Counted from the stretch's first letter, positions 49,926-58,938 are shown. The stretch is 64,000 bases of DNA from Flavobacterium soyae (GCF_021245985.1 NZ_JAJQXA010000012.1:117247-181246), one strand, 5' to 3'. Notes: generated from the sequence alone by a model not told the origin. Numbers and translations are program-made.

Positions 49926-51158
49926 ATGGAAGAAAGTCAGCTTTTACCCAATTTATTTAGAACAGAGTACCGAAAAATAGTTTCGGTACTCTGTTATTTA
50001 TTTGGGATTGAAAATATCGAAATCGCCGAAGATATTACCAGCGATACATTTCTCGCTGCAACCGAATTATGGAGCGTAAAAGGAATTCCGGAAAATCCAA
50101 CTGCATGGCTATATACCGTTGCAAAAAACAAAACAAAAAATTACTTAAAACGAGATACACTCTTCGAACAAAAAATCGCTGTCGAAGTAAAACACAATGC
50201 CAGTAAAGCTGAAGAAATTGAAATTGACTTATCCAATAAAAACATTTTCGACAGCCAGCTTGCCATGATTTTTACAGTTTGTAATCCTGTAAATTCTGCC
50301 GAAGCGCAAATTGCATTGGCACTAAATCTATTATGCGGATTTGGAATTCAGGAAATTGCAGACGGATTTTTAACCAATAAAGAAGTCATTTACAAAAGAA
50401 TTAACCGCGCTAAAGAAAAACTGAAAGAAGCCAATGTAAAAATTGAACAGCCCAGCAGTTCAGAAATAAATAACAGGCTCGAAAATGTCTTAACAACGCT
50501 TTATTTACTGTTTTCAGAAGGTTATTATTCAACTTCTCAAAACACTATTTTACGAAAAGACGTTTGTGCCGAAGCCATGCGATTGACTTTCTTATTAATC
50601 GAAAATCCCGCAACAAACCTGCCGCCCGTAAATGCATTGCTTTCATTAATGTGTTTTCATTCTTCAAGATTTGATGCAAGAACAAACAGTGATGGAGAAA
50701 CGATATTATATCAAAACCAGGATGAAACACTCTGGAACCAGGAACTTATCGAAAAAGGCACTTATTTTCTGGGTAAAGCTTCAACCGGAAACACACTTAC
50801 GAAATACCATCTCGAAGCCGGAATCGCCTATTGGCATACTCAAAAAGAAGATTCTAAAGAGAAATGGGAAAATATATTACAGCTTTACAACCAATTATTA
50901 ATTCTCGAATATTCGCCCATTGCAGCACTCAACCGCACATTTGCTTTAGCCAAAACAAACGGAAAACAAACCGCCATTACCGAAGCTGAAAAACTAAACC
51001 TAAGCGAAAATCATTTTTATTATTCTTTATTAGGAAACTTATATACAGATATTGACAATAAAAAAGCGCTTGAACATTTTGAAAAAGCTTTGCAGCTTGC
51101 CAGTTCCGTTTCTGATAAAAACATCATCAAACAAAACATCGATATGCTCAAAATATAG
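49926..51158 (+). CDS. ECF42-type RNA polymerase sigma factor with C-terminal TPR domain
   Basis: 410 aa. Sigma region 2 (RTEYRKIVSVLCYLFGIENIEIAEDITSDTFLAA...NPTAWLYTVAKNKTKNYLKR) and region 4 (LNLLCGFGIQEIADGFLTNKEVIYKRINRAKEKLKE) occupy the first about 180 residues. The long C-terminal extension is helical with TPR repeats (SPIAALNRTFALAK...KKALEHFEKALQLA), the ECF42 hallmark. These sigmas have no anti-sigma and are controlled through the extension. Adjacent DGPF and AhpD-like genes are probable targets. Confidence 0.92.
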   Translation: MEESQLLPNLFRTEYRKIVSVLCYLFGIENIEIAEDITSDTFLAATELWSVKGIPENPTAWLYTVAKNKTKNYLKRDTLFEQKIAVEVKHNASKAEEIEIDLSNKNIFDSQLAMIFTVCNPVNSAEAQIALALNLLCGFGIQEIADGFLTNKEVIYKRINRAKEKLKEANVKIEQPSSSEINNRLENVLTTLYLLFSEGYYSTSQNTILRKDVCAEAMRLTFLLIENPATNLPPVNALLSLMCFHSSRFDARTNSDGETILYQNQDETLWNQELIEKGTYFLGKASTGNTLTKYHLEAGIAYWHTQKEDSKEKWENILQLYNQLLILEYSPIAALNRTFALAKTNGKQTAITEAEKLNLSENHFYYSLLGNLYTDIDNKKALEHFEKALQLASSVSDKNIIKQNIDMLKI

Positions 51159-51284
51159 TTTAATCTCAATTTTACTTTGTCAGTCCCATTCACTTTTTAT
51201 TTGTAATTTAGATTTTTTAAAAATGTATGTTCAAAAAACAATATTAGAACAGCTTTAAAATATTATTAAAATACAAATACAAAA

Positions 51285-51722
51285 ATGGCTTCATTTATTA
51301 AGGAAATCTCTTTTCGCTGGTCAGATCTTGACCCAAATTTTCACGTTCGTCATAGTGCTTATTACGATTTTGGTGCGCAGCATCGTATAGAAATTCTCGA
51401 AGAACTCGGCTTGACTTTAAGAGTAATGCAAACGCAGGGTTTTGGTCCCGTTTTATTTAGGGAAGAATGTGTTTTTAGAAAAGAATTAAAACTTTCAGAC
51501 AAAATATTTATTCATACCAAAACATCAAAAATGAAAGCCGATGCTTCGCGCTGGTCCATCATTCACGAATTTAGACGTGAAGATGATACACTTTGCGCAA
51601 CCATTACGGTCGACGGAGCCTGGATGGACACTAAACTTAGAAAACTGGCTTCTCCAACACCCGAAATTGCAATTCAGGCATTAAGCATTTTCCCAAAAAG
51701 TGATGATTTTGTTGGACTGTAA
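51285..51722 (+). CDS. acyl-CoA thioesterase, hotdog fold (4HBT/YbgC-like)
   Basis: 145 aa. RWSDLDPNFHVRHSAYYDF (about 11-29) is the 4HBT active region with the Asp; LFREECVFRKELKLSDKIFIHT continues the fold. The HVRHS replaces the commoner HVNN(A/S). Hydrolyses acyl-CoA thioesters of unknown chain. Lone gene between the sigma factor and MscS. Confidence 0.88.
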   Translation: MASFIKEISFRWSDLDPNFHVRHSAYYDFGAQHRIEILEELGLTLRVMQTQGFGPVLFREECVFRKELKLSDKIFIHTKTSKMKADASRWSIIHEFRREDDTLCATITVDGAWMDTKLRKLASPTPEIAIQALSIFPKSDDFVGL

Positions 51723-51853
51723 AACAAAAAACATAACAGACTCTATTGCCAAAATAATCGTAATACAAAATCAGGATATAAATCTGAAAAAAGTAAATAA
51801 AAATTGGCCGATAGAATCTGTTATATCACATTAATTTAAAAAATCTCAAAGCT

Positions 51854-52690
51854 ATGATCGATTACATAAAAGACTTTAGAATTGGATTTTTTGTCGCCAT
51901 AATATTAATTACCACAATAATATTGGGTGCTGTAACAGACAAAATACTCCGCTATTTTTTATATCGAAAATTGAGTGATAAAGAATACGATGCAACCGGA
52001 TTTAAGTTTCTAAAACATTTAATTATAACCGTAATTTATATTCTGGGGATTGCTTTTGCCTTAATTCAAATTCCCGAATTTAAAATAATAGGACATTCCT
52101 TTTTAGCCGGCGCAGGTGTCATTTCGATAGTCGCAGGTTTAGCTTCACAGCAGGCTTTGAGCAATATTGTCAGCGGAATATTTCTGGTGATTTTTAAACC
52201 TTTCAGAATCAATGACAAAATCACGATCAATAATTTTGTTGGCACAGTTGAGGATATCAATTTGAGGCAAGTTGTTTTAAAAGATGCCGAAAACAACAGA
52301 ATCATAATTCCCAACTCCGTAATCAGCAATCAGATTATTGTTAATACCAATATGCACGATACCAAATGCTGTAAAATAGTTGAAATAGGAATTGGTTATG
52401 AATCTAATGTCGAAAAAGCATTAGAAATAATGCAGGATGAAATCGCAAAACATCCGCTTTTTATTGATACAAGAACCGCCGAAAATAAAAAACAAAAAAC
52501 ACCTTTGGTCGTGGCAAGAGTTGTGGCTCTCGCAGATTCCAGCGTAACATTAAAAGCATGGGCATGGGCAAAAAACTCTACAGACGGTTTTGTAATGTAT
52601 TGCGATTTATTACAAAGTATCAAGAAACGTTTTGACGAAGCTGAAATTGACATTCCTTATCCGCAAAGAGTTGTAACGCTTAAAAAGTAG
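51854..52690 (+). CDS. small-conductance mechanosensitive channel (MscS family)
   Basis: 278 aa with TM helices at about 10-30 and 55-75 and the pore-lining TM3 HSFLAGAGVISIVAGLASQQALSN followed by the beta domain FKPFRINDKITINNFVGTVEDINLRQVVL and IIIPNSVISNQI. Releases osmolytes under hypo-osmotic shock. Length matches the minimal MscS. Confidence 0.93.
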   Translation: MIDYIKDFRIGFFVAIILITTIILGAVTDKILRYFLYRKLSDKEYDATGFKFLKHLIITVIYILGIAFALIQIPEFKIIGHSFLAGAGVISIVAGLASQQALSNIVSGIFLVIFKPFRINDKITINNFVGTVEDINLRQVVLKDAENNRIIIPNSVISNQIIVNTNMHDTKCCKIVEIGIGYESNVEKALEIMQDEIAKHPLFIDTRTAENKKQKTPLVVARVVALADSSVTLKAWAWAKNSTDGFVMYCDLLQSIKKRFDEAEIDIPYPQRVVTLKK

Positions 52691-52828
52691 TTTAAAACAG
52701 ACGCAGCTTCTTTTTTCTGATAATTTTATGAGTATAACTTTAGTTTTTCAAAATGTATTGCGGTAAATTTAATCTTTCGATCAATCTATAAAACCATTAA
52801 TCGTATTTTTGAAACAATATTTTTTTTG

Positions 52829-52898
52829 TTTGCCACGAATTTTCAGGAATGAATTTTTCAGCATTACGTAAATAAAAATCAGTGTAATTCGTGGCAAA
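52829..52898. repeat. inverted repeat TTTGCCACGAATT / AATTCGTGGCAAA
   Basis: Perfect 13-bp arms at 52829-52841 and 52886-52898. The GTG at 52891 that opens a longer frame for the next gene is within the right arm. Confidence 0.75.
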
Positions 52899-52920
52899 CC
52901 TTAACTTAAAACTAAATAAT

Positions 52921-53310
52921 ATGTTTACAATCGATCAAATCAAAGAAGCACATGCTAAAGTTAAAAGCGGTGCCGATTTTCCAAATTATATACAAGACTT
53001 AATTATTCTGGGTGTAAAAGGTTATGATACATTTGTGAATGACGGACACGTTGAATATTACGGTGTAAACAATTACACTGTAACTTCTGATGAAAAATAC
53101 AATCCTATTTTAGTAGCTGTAACGGTTAACAAAGAACTTTTTATAGAGTTTTTAGTAAAACACCAGCATGGAGAAACAGACTATCTTACTTTTTGCCGCC
53201 ATGCCGGTCAATGCGGAATTGCAAAATGGAGAGTTGACATTATCGAAATGACCTGTACTTATTTTGACAGCGCAGAAAATGAAATTTTAATTGAAAAAAT
53301 CCCTGATTAA
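52921..53310 (+). CDS. DUF1398 domain protein
   Basis: 129 aa from ATG 52921. Matches the DUF1398 (YbcV-like) pattern: FTIDQIKEAHAKVKSGADFPNYIQDLIILGVKGYDTFVNDGHVEYYG, LVKHQHGETDYLTFCRHAAG-type QCGIAKWRVD. Function unknown. The alternative GTG start lies in a repeat. A decayed gene follows. Confidence 0.88.
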   Translation: MFTIDQIKEAHAKVKSGADFPNYIQDLIILGVKGYDTFVNDGHVEYYGVNNYTVTSDEKYNPILVAVTVNKELFIEFLVKHQHGETDYLTFCRHAGQCGIAKWRVDIIEMTCTYFDSAENEILIEKIPD

Positions 53311-53335
53311 TTTAGCAAAATTTAATCCAATTTAT

Positions 53336-53681
53336 TCACTAACCAAAAAAGATATTTTACTGCTGCTTTTTTTATTAGTTTTTCAGGTTTTTCTCAGCAT
53401 AAAAAAGAAAAAACAAAGTTTAAAGTAATTGCTTTTTACACAGCAAAAAACGATCAGGCGCATATAAGTTTTGTGCATAAAGGTTATTGTCCTTTAGTTT
53501 GGACAAACAAAAAATACAAAATACAGTATGTCAATATGGGACACAATAATATTGATTACGAAGGAGGGATTAACAAAACACTTTCGTATACATTTGAAAA
53601 TAAAATACAAAGCAAATTCATTCTTGATGCATGCTTTGGCTGGGGACTTCTAAAAAATAAATTCATTAAAAATGTCTAGTA
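53336..53681 (+). pseudogene. decayed ThuA-domain (trehalose utilization-like) secreted protein
   Basis: One frame reads KRYFTAAFFISFSGFSQ (signal-like), then KFKVIAFYTAKNDQAHISFVH, the start of ThuA-like proteins, and passes directly to CPLVWTNKKYKIQYVNMGHN, DYEGGINKTLSYTFENKIQS and ILDACFGWG, which is the family's C-terminal end. About 130-150 residues between FVH(E) and (Y)PLVW are missing in frame. No ATG precedes the signal: the nearest in-frame upstream stop is followed by no start codon. Thus the gene has lost its start and its middle. The next gene's ATG (53672) overlaps its end. Confidence 0.75.
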
Positions 53682-54529
53682 AACTTTCTCCCATCACAAA
53701 CGCTGAAGAGTTATTAAAGCTGAATAACTCTTCGGAAATTATTTTAATCGACGCCAGAGCAGGAATTAATGCCGAGGAAAATTTTAAAGCAGAACATTTA
53801 AAAGGGGCTCGTTATGTCGATTTGAACAAAGATTTAGCAACAGTCGACTGCAATCCAAAAAATGGCGGAAGGCATCCTCTTCCCTCTTTTTCAAAGTTTT
53901 CGGAAGTGCTTTCAAAACTCGGAATTTCACCTTCATCTCATGTTGTAATTTATGATGATAAAAACGGTTCAAATGCTGCTGCAAGATTTTGGTGGATGCT
54001 AAAAGCTGTGAAACATGAAAAAGTTCAGGTTTTAAACGGAGGTTTGCAAGAAGCAGTCAAAGCGGGTTTTCCTGTAAATTCAGAAATAGAAAATTTTGAA
54101 AAAACAGGAAATTATCCGATTACTGAATGGAATTTAAAAACTGCTGATATTGAAGAGGTCGAAAAAGCCCGAAATAACAGCGAAAATATTGTAATTGACG
54201 TAAGGGATAAAAATCGTTTTGATGGTCTTACAGAACCTTTAGATTTAATTGCCGGACATATTCCGGGTGCTGTAAATTTTCCGTTTAGTGAAAATCTGGA
54301 CGAAAACGGCCTTTTCAAATCTCCTGAAGTTTTAGCTGAAAAATATGCTGAAATTTTAAATAATAAAACGTCAGAAAATGTAATTGTACATTGCGGTTCC
54401 GGCGTTACGGCCTGCCATACTTTATTAGCGTTGGATTATGCCGGAATTGAAATTCCAAAACTTTATGTAGGTTCCTGGAGTGAATGGTCAAGAAATGACC
54501 GCGAAATGGCAGCTAAAGAAACAAAATAA
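53672..54529 (+). CDS. sulfurtransferase (two-rhodanese-domain, 3-mercaptopyruvate type)
   Basis: 285 aa. Two rhodanese domains: the first (about 20-130) has no cysteine at the loop, the second carries C241 in VHCGSGVTACHTLLAL. CGSGVTA is the loop of 3-mercaptopyruvate sulfurtransferases, while CRKGVT marks thiosulfate sulfurtransferase, so mercaptopyruvate is the likelier donor. IDARAGINAEENFKAEHLKGARYVDLNKDL is the classic interdomain start. Cytosolic. Confidence 0.93.
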   Translation: MSSKLSPITNAEELLKLNNSSEIILIDARAGINAEENFKAEHLKGARYVDLNKDLATVDCNPKNGGRHPLPSFSKFSEVLSKLGISPSSHVVIYDDKNGSNAAARFWWMLKAVKHEKVQVLNGGLQEAVKAGFPVNSEIENFEKTGNYPITEWNLKTADIEEVEKARNNSENIVIDVRDKNRFDGLTEPLDLIAGHIPGAVNFPFSENLDENGLFKSPEVLAEKYAEILNNKTSENVIVHCGSGVTACHTLLALDYAGIEIPKLYVGSWSEWSRNDREMAAKETK

Positions 54530-54540
54530 TCTCTTTTTTA

Positions 54541-54679
54541 AACACATAGAAACATAGATTTTTATTGTGTTTAAAAGAGTATAAAAAGAAGCACGCTTCT
54601 AACACATAGCATACTATGTTTATTAATGCAAGTGAAACGCCTTTATTTAAGTTTCAAAAAAACTATGTTACTATGTGTT
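54541..54679. repeat. 139-bp inverted-repeat element, copy 2 (ACATAG family)
   Basis: Left arm AACACATAGAAACATAG (54541-54557) is identical to copy 1; right arm CTATGTTACTATGTGTT (54663-54679) differs by one base. The core TTAATGCAAGTGAAACGCC is the reverse complement of that of 3474-3609, so the element is inverted relative to copy 1. Confidence 0.8.
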
Positions 54680-54717
54680 AAAAATGCAGACAACAGTTTA
54701 AAAATAGAAAATAAAAA

Positions 54718-55959
54718 ATGCAGCATTGGGATATACTTTTATCTAATCAGGTAAATAAAAAAGCATTCATAGACAGTTTACTTAATGGAGAAGCAAAAGG
54801 AGAATTAGCCGTTTTTAATAATCAAAAAGGTATTTTATTTTCTGATATTGCTATCGAAAAATTCATTGAAAAAGAATACCAATACGACAGCGTAGAAGCA
54901 TCTCCTGAATCACACAGGCAATTACGTACATTTTCATCCGGTGAGCGTAAAAAAGAATTTTTAAAATACTGCATTAATCAAAAACCGGATTTTATCATTT
55001 TTGACAATCCGTTTGACCATTTAGATCAGGCTTCGAGAGTAACTCTGGCAGATTCTTTAAACGATCTGACTAATGAAATTGCTATTGTTCAGCTCTTAAA
55101 TCGTGTTGTGGACGTTCTGGAATTTGTTCCAAATAAAGCGCAGATTAACGACAATACATTTGAATTACACCCAATTTTAAAAACCGAAAATCATTTTAAA
55201 ACCTTAAATACGGCATCAATCCCAAAAGCAATTGAGCTGCATTCCTTCCACGAAAGTGTATTAATAAAACTGGAAAATGTTTCGGTTAGTTATGATGAAA
55301 GAAAAATTCTTGACAACATTTCATGGACAATTAAACAGGGTGAATTCTGGCAGTTAATTGGGCCAAACGGTTCCGGAAAAAGTACTATTTTATCCTTAAT
55401 TACGGGGGATAATCCAAAAGGGTTTGGTCAGGATTTATATTTATTTGGAAGAAAAAAAGGAAGCGGAGAAAGCGTTTGGGACATCAAAAAACAAATCGGA
55501 ATTTTTGCAACTTCAATGACCGATTTATTTCAAAAAGGCCACACTTTAGAAGAAATGATCCTTTCCGGTTTTTTTGATTCAATCGGACTTTATATCGAGC
55601 CCACAACGCATCAAAAACAAATTGTTTCACAGTGGCTTGAAGTTATTGAAATGACACACTTAAGAAAAAAACGTTTTATTGATCTTTCTATCGGTCAGCA
55701 AAGAGTTGCATTAATTGTGCGTGCCGTTTTAAAACATCCGCCATTATTAATTTTAGACGAACCCGTAGAAGGTCTGGACGACGAAAATGTAGATTTGGTA
55801 ATTCAGCTTATCAACACGATAAAACAAGAAACAAACGTTACGATTCTATACGTTTCACATAGAATAGAACAAGGCCTCGCTCCTACTTCTGTTTTCGAAC
55901 TTTTACCAAATCCAACGGGATCGATTGGTAAAATAAAGTATCATTCGGAATTAAATTAA
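54718..55959 (+). CDS. tandem ABC-ATPase (ModF/PhrA-like), first NBD without Walker A
   Basis: 413 aa, two ABC nucleotide-binding domains, no membrane segments. NBD2 is complete: LIGPNGSGKST (213-223), signature LSIGQQR, Walker B LLILDEPVEGLDD, switch His in LYVSHR. NBD1 has a signature-like TFSSGERKK (71-79) and IIFDNPFDHLD (93-103) but its P-loop segment is gone (the sequence begins at residue 1 just where the Walker A would precede). This resembles the ModF-type fused ATPases; a soluble role in molybdate, photorepair or translation-like functions is possible. Not linked to a permease. Confidence 0.85.
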   Translation: MQHWDILLSNQVNKKAFIDSLLNGEAKGELAVFNNQKGILFSDIAIEKFIEKEYQYDSVEASPESHRQLRTFSSGERKKEFLKYCINQKPDFIIFDNPFDHLDQASRVTLADSLNDLTNEIAIVQLLNRVVDVLEFVPNKAQINDNTFELHPILKTENHFKTLNTASIPKAIELHSFHESVLIKLENVSVSYDERKILDNISWTIKQGEFWQLIGPNGSGKSTILSLITGDNPKGFGQDLYLFGRKKGSGESVWDIKKQIGIFATSMTDLFQKGHTLEEMILSGFFDSIGLYIEPTTHQKQIVSQWLEVIEMTHLRKKRFIDLSIGQQRVALIVRAVLKHPPLLILDEPVEGLDDENVDLVIQLINTIKQETNVTILYVSHRIEQGLAPTSVFELLPNPTGSIGKIKYHSELN

Positions 55960-56020
55960 AACACGAATTCCACTAATTTACACGAAAATTAATCTGTGTA
56001 AATTAGTGAAATTTGTGTTT
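55958..56020. repeat. inverted repeat AACACGAATT...AATTTGTGTT
   Basis: Long arms containing CACTAATTTACAC and GTGTAAATTAGTG pair around a short loop, located between convergent genes (ABC-ATPase + and pseudouridine synthase -), and could terminate both. Confidence 0.65.
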
Positions 56021-56050
56021 AAGAAATTATCTAATTGACAAATTATCTAA

Positions 56051-57097
56051 TTAATTCTCTTCGTCTTCAGTATTATGTGACTTCACGTAAGTACGCCATT
56101 TTTCAATACAATCCTGAAAATCCTGTGGTAACTCTGTATCAAAACGCATCATTTCTCCCGTATTTGGGTGAACGAATCCAAGCGTTTTAGCATGCAGCGC
56201 CTGACGCGGCAAAGCTTTAAAACAATTCTCTATAAACTGTTTGTATTTTGTAAACGTTGTTCCTTTCAAGATCAAATGTCCGCCGTAACGTTCGTCATTA
56301 AATAACGGATGCCCGATATGTTTCATGTGCGCACGAATCTGGTGCGTTCTTCCGGTTTCCAATTTACATGAAATCAAAGTAACGTAACCAAAACGTTCTA
56401 AAACTTTATAATGTGTAATTGCCGGTTTACCTATTTCAGGATCAGCAAAAACAGCCATCTGCATGCGGTCTTTTAAATGTCTGGCAAGGTTTCCTTCAAT
56501 AGTTCCTTCATCATTTACAACATTTCCCCACACAAGGGCAATATATTCACGTTCTGTAGTTTTAGCTTCAAATTGTTTCGCCAAATGCGTCATTGCTGCT
56601 TCCGTTTTGGCAACAACCAAAAGTCCAGACGTATCTTTATCAATTCTATGAACAAGGCCGGGACGCTCGCTGCTGTTCATTGGCAGGTTATCAAAATGAT
56701 GTGCCAGAGCATTTACAAGAGTTCCGGTATAATTTCCGTGACCCGGATGCACCACCATTCCCGGCTCTTTATTGATTAATAAAAATGCATCATCTTCATA
56801 CACAATATTAATCGGAAGATCTTCCGGCAGTATATGGTTTTCATATGGAGGATGCGATAACATAACTGTAATCACATCAAAAGGTTTTACTTTATAGTTT
56901 GATTTTACCTGAACATCATTTACAAAAATATTTCCGTCACTTGCTGCGTTTTGGATTTTGTTACGCGTAGCATTCTGAATCAAATTCAGCAAATATTTGT
57001 CAATACGCAAAAACGCCTGACCCTTTGGGACTTCAAATCTGTAATGCTCGAATAATTCGTCTTCCAGATCTAAATTTTCTTCAATATTATTGTTCAT
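56051..57097 (-). CDS. RluA-family 23S rRNA pseudouridine synthase (RluD-like)
   Basis: 348 aa. N-terminal S4 RNA-binding domain (RIDKYLLNLIQNATRNKIQNAA, about 31-90), then the RluA catalytic motif VHRIDKDTSGLLVVAK with catalytic D153, and RTHQIRAHMKHIGHPLFNDERYGG. S4 plus catalytic domain is the RluD/RluC arrangement; flavobacterial members are usually annotated rluD but position specificity cannot be set here. Its start overlaps the PASTA gene's end by 11 bases, so they are co-translated. Confidence 0.92.
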   Translation of the reverse strand: MNNNIEENLDLEDELFEHYRFEVPKGQAFLRIDKYLLNLIQNATRNKIQNAASDGNIFVNDVQVKSNYKVKPFDVITVMLSHPPYENHILPEDLPINIVYEDDAFLLINKEPGMVVHPGHGNYTGTLVNALAHHFDNLPMNSSERPGLVHRIDKDTSGLLVVAKTEAAMTHLAKQFEAKTTEREYIALVWGNVVNDEGTIEGNLARHLKDRMQMAVFADPEIGKPAITHYKVLERFGYVTLISCKLETGRTHQIRAHMKHIGHPLFNDERYGGHLILKGTTFTKYKQFIENCFKALPRQALHAKTLGFVHPNTGEMMRFDTELPQDFQDCIEKWRTYVKSHNTEDEEN

Positions 57098-57707
57098 CTT
57101 TTGGGGTTTCTGCAGGCACTGCTAAACTATCTGCAGCCTGACTGTCATCTACATAACTCGCTTTTCCGTCACCTAAAACCAAATCAATTTTAGATGCTTT
57201 CAAAACACGGTCTCCTACTTTTAAATTTCTGCCTTTATAACGCATTTCCAAAACCATATCTTTTCCAAGATTTGGAATATAAGTAATTGTTCCCGGTTCA
57301 AGTCCTAAAGCTTTTAAAGTTGGCACCGCTTCACGATATGTTTTTTCAATTAAATCCGGAATTTTAACAGACGAAAATCCCGATGAATTAATTTTAATAT
57401 ATATTTTTCTTCCTACTTTCACTTTAGTTCCCGGCAGCGGATCCTGCTCAACAACACTATATTTCGGATATTCACTTCGGTAATCAACGCTATCCAAAAG
57501 CACATAATCTAAATCCAGCTCGTCTAGTTTTTCTTCAACTTGTTCTTCAGTCAGTCTGGCTAAATTAGGAACCGCAATTTCGTGTCCGTGATCAGTTGTA
57601 AAAGTCAGCCAATGCATAAACAAATAACCCAAAACTGCAATAATAGCAGCCGCACTTAACACTTGTAAAAAAAATACCCGGCTAGTTAAATACTTACGTA
57701 AACTCAT
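57087..57707 (-). CDS. PASTA domain membrane protein
   Basis: 206 aa from ATG 57707; the frame runs to 57815 but a TATCTTTG -7 element (57735-57728, minus strand) lies just before the ATG. One TM helix (about 13-33, VLSAAAIIAVLGYLFMHW), then two or three PASTA domains: IAVPNLARLTEEQVEEKLDELDLDY, VVEQDPLPGTKVKVGRKIYI and VKIPDLIEKTYREAVPTLKALGL. PASTA modules bind peptidoglycan or its precursors. No kinase domain is attached. Next to rluD and ddl, a common flavobacterial arrangement. Confidence 0.9.
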   Translation of the reverse strand: MSLRKYLTSRVFFLQVLSAAAIIAVLGYLFMHWLTFTTDHGHEIAVPNLARLTEEQVEEKLDELDLDYVLLDSVDYRSEYPKYSVVEQDPLPGTKVKVGRKIYIKINSSGFSSVKIPDLIEKTYREAVPTLKALGLEPGTITYIPNLGKDMVLEMRYKGRNLKVGDRVLKASKIDLVLGDGKASYVDDSQAADSLAVPAETPKDEQ

Positions 57708-57727
57708 AAATTTATTTTTAGTTGTCG

Positions 57728-57735
57728 CAAAGATA
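57728..57735 (-). promoter_or_regulatory. -7 promoter element TATCTTTG of the PASTA-rluD unit
   Basis: Exact TAnnTTTG on the minus strand, 20 bases before the chosen ATG; supports the shorter start. Confidence 0.6.
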
Positions 57736-57823
57736 AAGTATTTCATTTCAAAAAAAATGATAATTTTGTTTAAAACAAGAAAGTCTTCCCTTAAGCATGT
57801 AAGCCTAGCGAACACTGGATATT

Positions 57824-57950
57824 AATGGCACACAGATTTTGCAGATCTAAACAGATTTCAAAAAATAATTCGTGAAAATTCGTAAAATTCGTGGCAGAAA
57901 ACCTGAAACCTGAAACAAAGAAAACCTGAAACAAAATATAAAACAAAACA
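57824..57950. repeat. intergenic repeats before ddl
   Basis: CACACAGATTTTGCAGATCTAAACAGATTTC (ACGCAGATTT family), AATTCGTGAAAATTCGT...ATTCGTGGCAG, then CCTGAAACCTGAAACAAAG words: three of the window's repeat families in one spacer. Confidence 0.6.
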
Positions 57951-57955
57951 TATAA

Positions 57956-58927
57956 ATGAAAAACATTGCCATCATCATGGGCGGATATTCAAGCGAATAC
58001 AAAATTTCGCTTATCAGCGGAAACGTTGTGTACCAATATCTTGACAAAACAAAATACAACGGATTCCGAATTCATATTTTTAAAGAAAAATGGGTTTATG
58101 TAGACGCAAATGATACCGAATTCCCAATTGACAGAAACGATTTTTCTGTAACGGTAAATGGGGAAAAAATTATATTTGACTGTGTTTTCAATGCCATTCA
58201 CGGAACTCCGGGCGAAGATGGACTAATGCAGGCATATTTTGAATTAATTGGATTACCGCAATCTTCTTGCGATTACTACCAATCGGCATTGACTTTCAAT
58301 AAAAGAGATTTATTATCTGTTTTAAAACCATACGGAATCAAAACAGCAATTTCCTATTACTTAAACAAAGGCGACGAAATAAATACTCAGGAAATCGTTA
58401 AAAAAGTAGGTTTACCATGTTTCGTAAAACCAAACAAAGCCGGTTCTAGTTTCGGAATCTCAAAAGTAAAAACCGAAGCCGAACTTCCAATCGCAATTGA
58501 AGTTGCTTATAAAGAAGACAACGAAATTATCATTGAAAGTTTCTTGGACGGAACCGAAGTTTCTGTGGGCGTAATTAATTACAAAGGAGAAGTTATAGTT
58601 TTACCAATTACCGAAATTGTATCTGACAATGATTTCTTTGATTACGAAGCCAAATACGAAGGAAAATCACAAGAAATCACGCCAGCCAGAATCTCTGATG
58701 AGCTGACAAAAAAAGTAGGAGAAACTGCAAAACGTGCTTACGAAGTTTTAAAAATGAAAGGATTCTCTAGAAGCGAATTCATCATTGTAGATAACGAACC
58801 GTATATGCTGGAAATGAACACTATTCCGGGTTTAACAACCGAAAGTTTGATTCCGCAGCAAGCAAAAGCAGCCGGAATTTCTCTGGAAGAATTATTTACA
58901 AATGCAATCGAACTAGCCTTGGCATAG
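57956..58927 (+). CDS. ddl: D-alanine--D-alanine ligase
   Basis: 323 aa ATP-grasp enzyme. IAIIMGGYSSEYKISLISG, FNAIHGTPGEDGLMQAYFELIGLP, the ATP-grasp KPNKAGSSFGISKV, EVSVGVIN and LEMNTIPGLTTESLIPQQA are all present. Joins two D-Ala for peptidoglycan. The Tyr in the MGGYSSE motif is the flavobacterial form of GG.S.E. Terminator at 58939. Confidence 0.97.
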   Translation: MKNIAIIMGGYSSEYKISLISGNVVYQYLDKTKYNGFRIHIFKEKWVYVDANDTEFPIDRNDFSVTVNGEKIIFDCVFNAIHGTPGEDGLMQAYFELIGLPQSSCDYYQSALTFNKRDLLSVLKPYGIKTAISYYLNKGDEINTQEIVKKVGLPCFVKPNKAGSSFGISKVKTEAELPIAIEVAYKEDNEIIIESFLDGTEVSVGVINYKGEVIVLPITEIVSDNDFFDYEAKYEGKSQEITPARISDELTKKVGETAKRAYEVLKMKGFSRSEFIIVDNEPYMLEMNTIPGLTTESLIPQQAKAAGISLEELFTNAIELALA

Positions 58928-58938
58928 TTGCTAAAATA

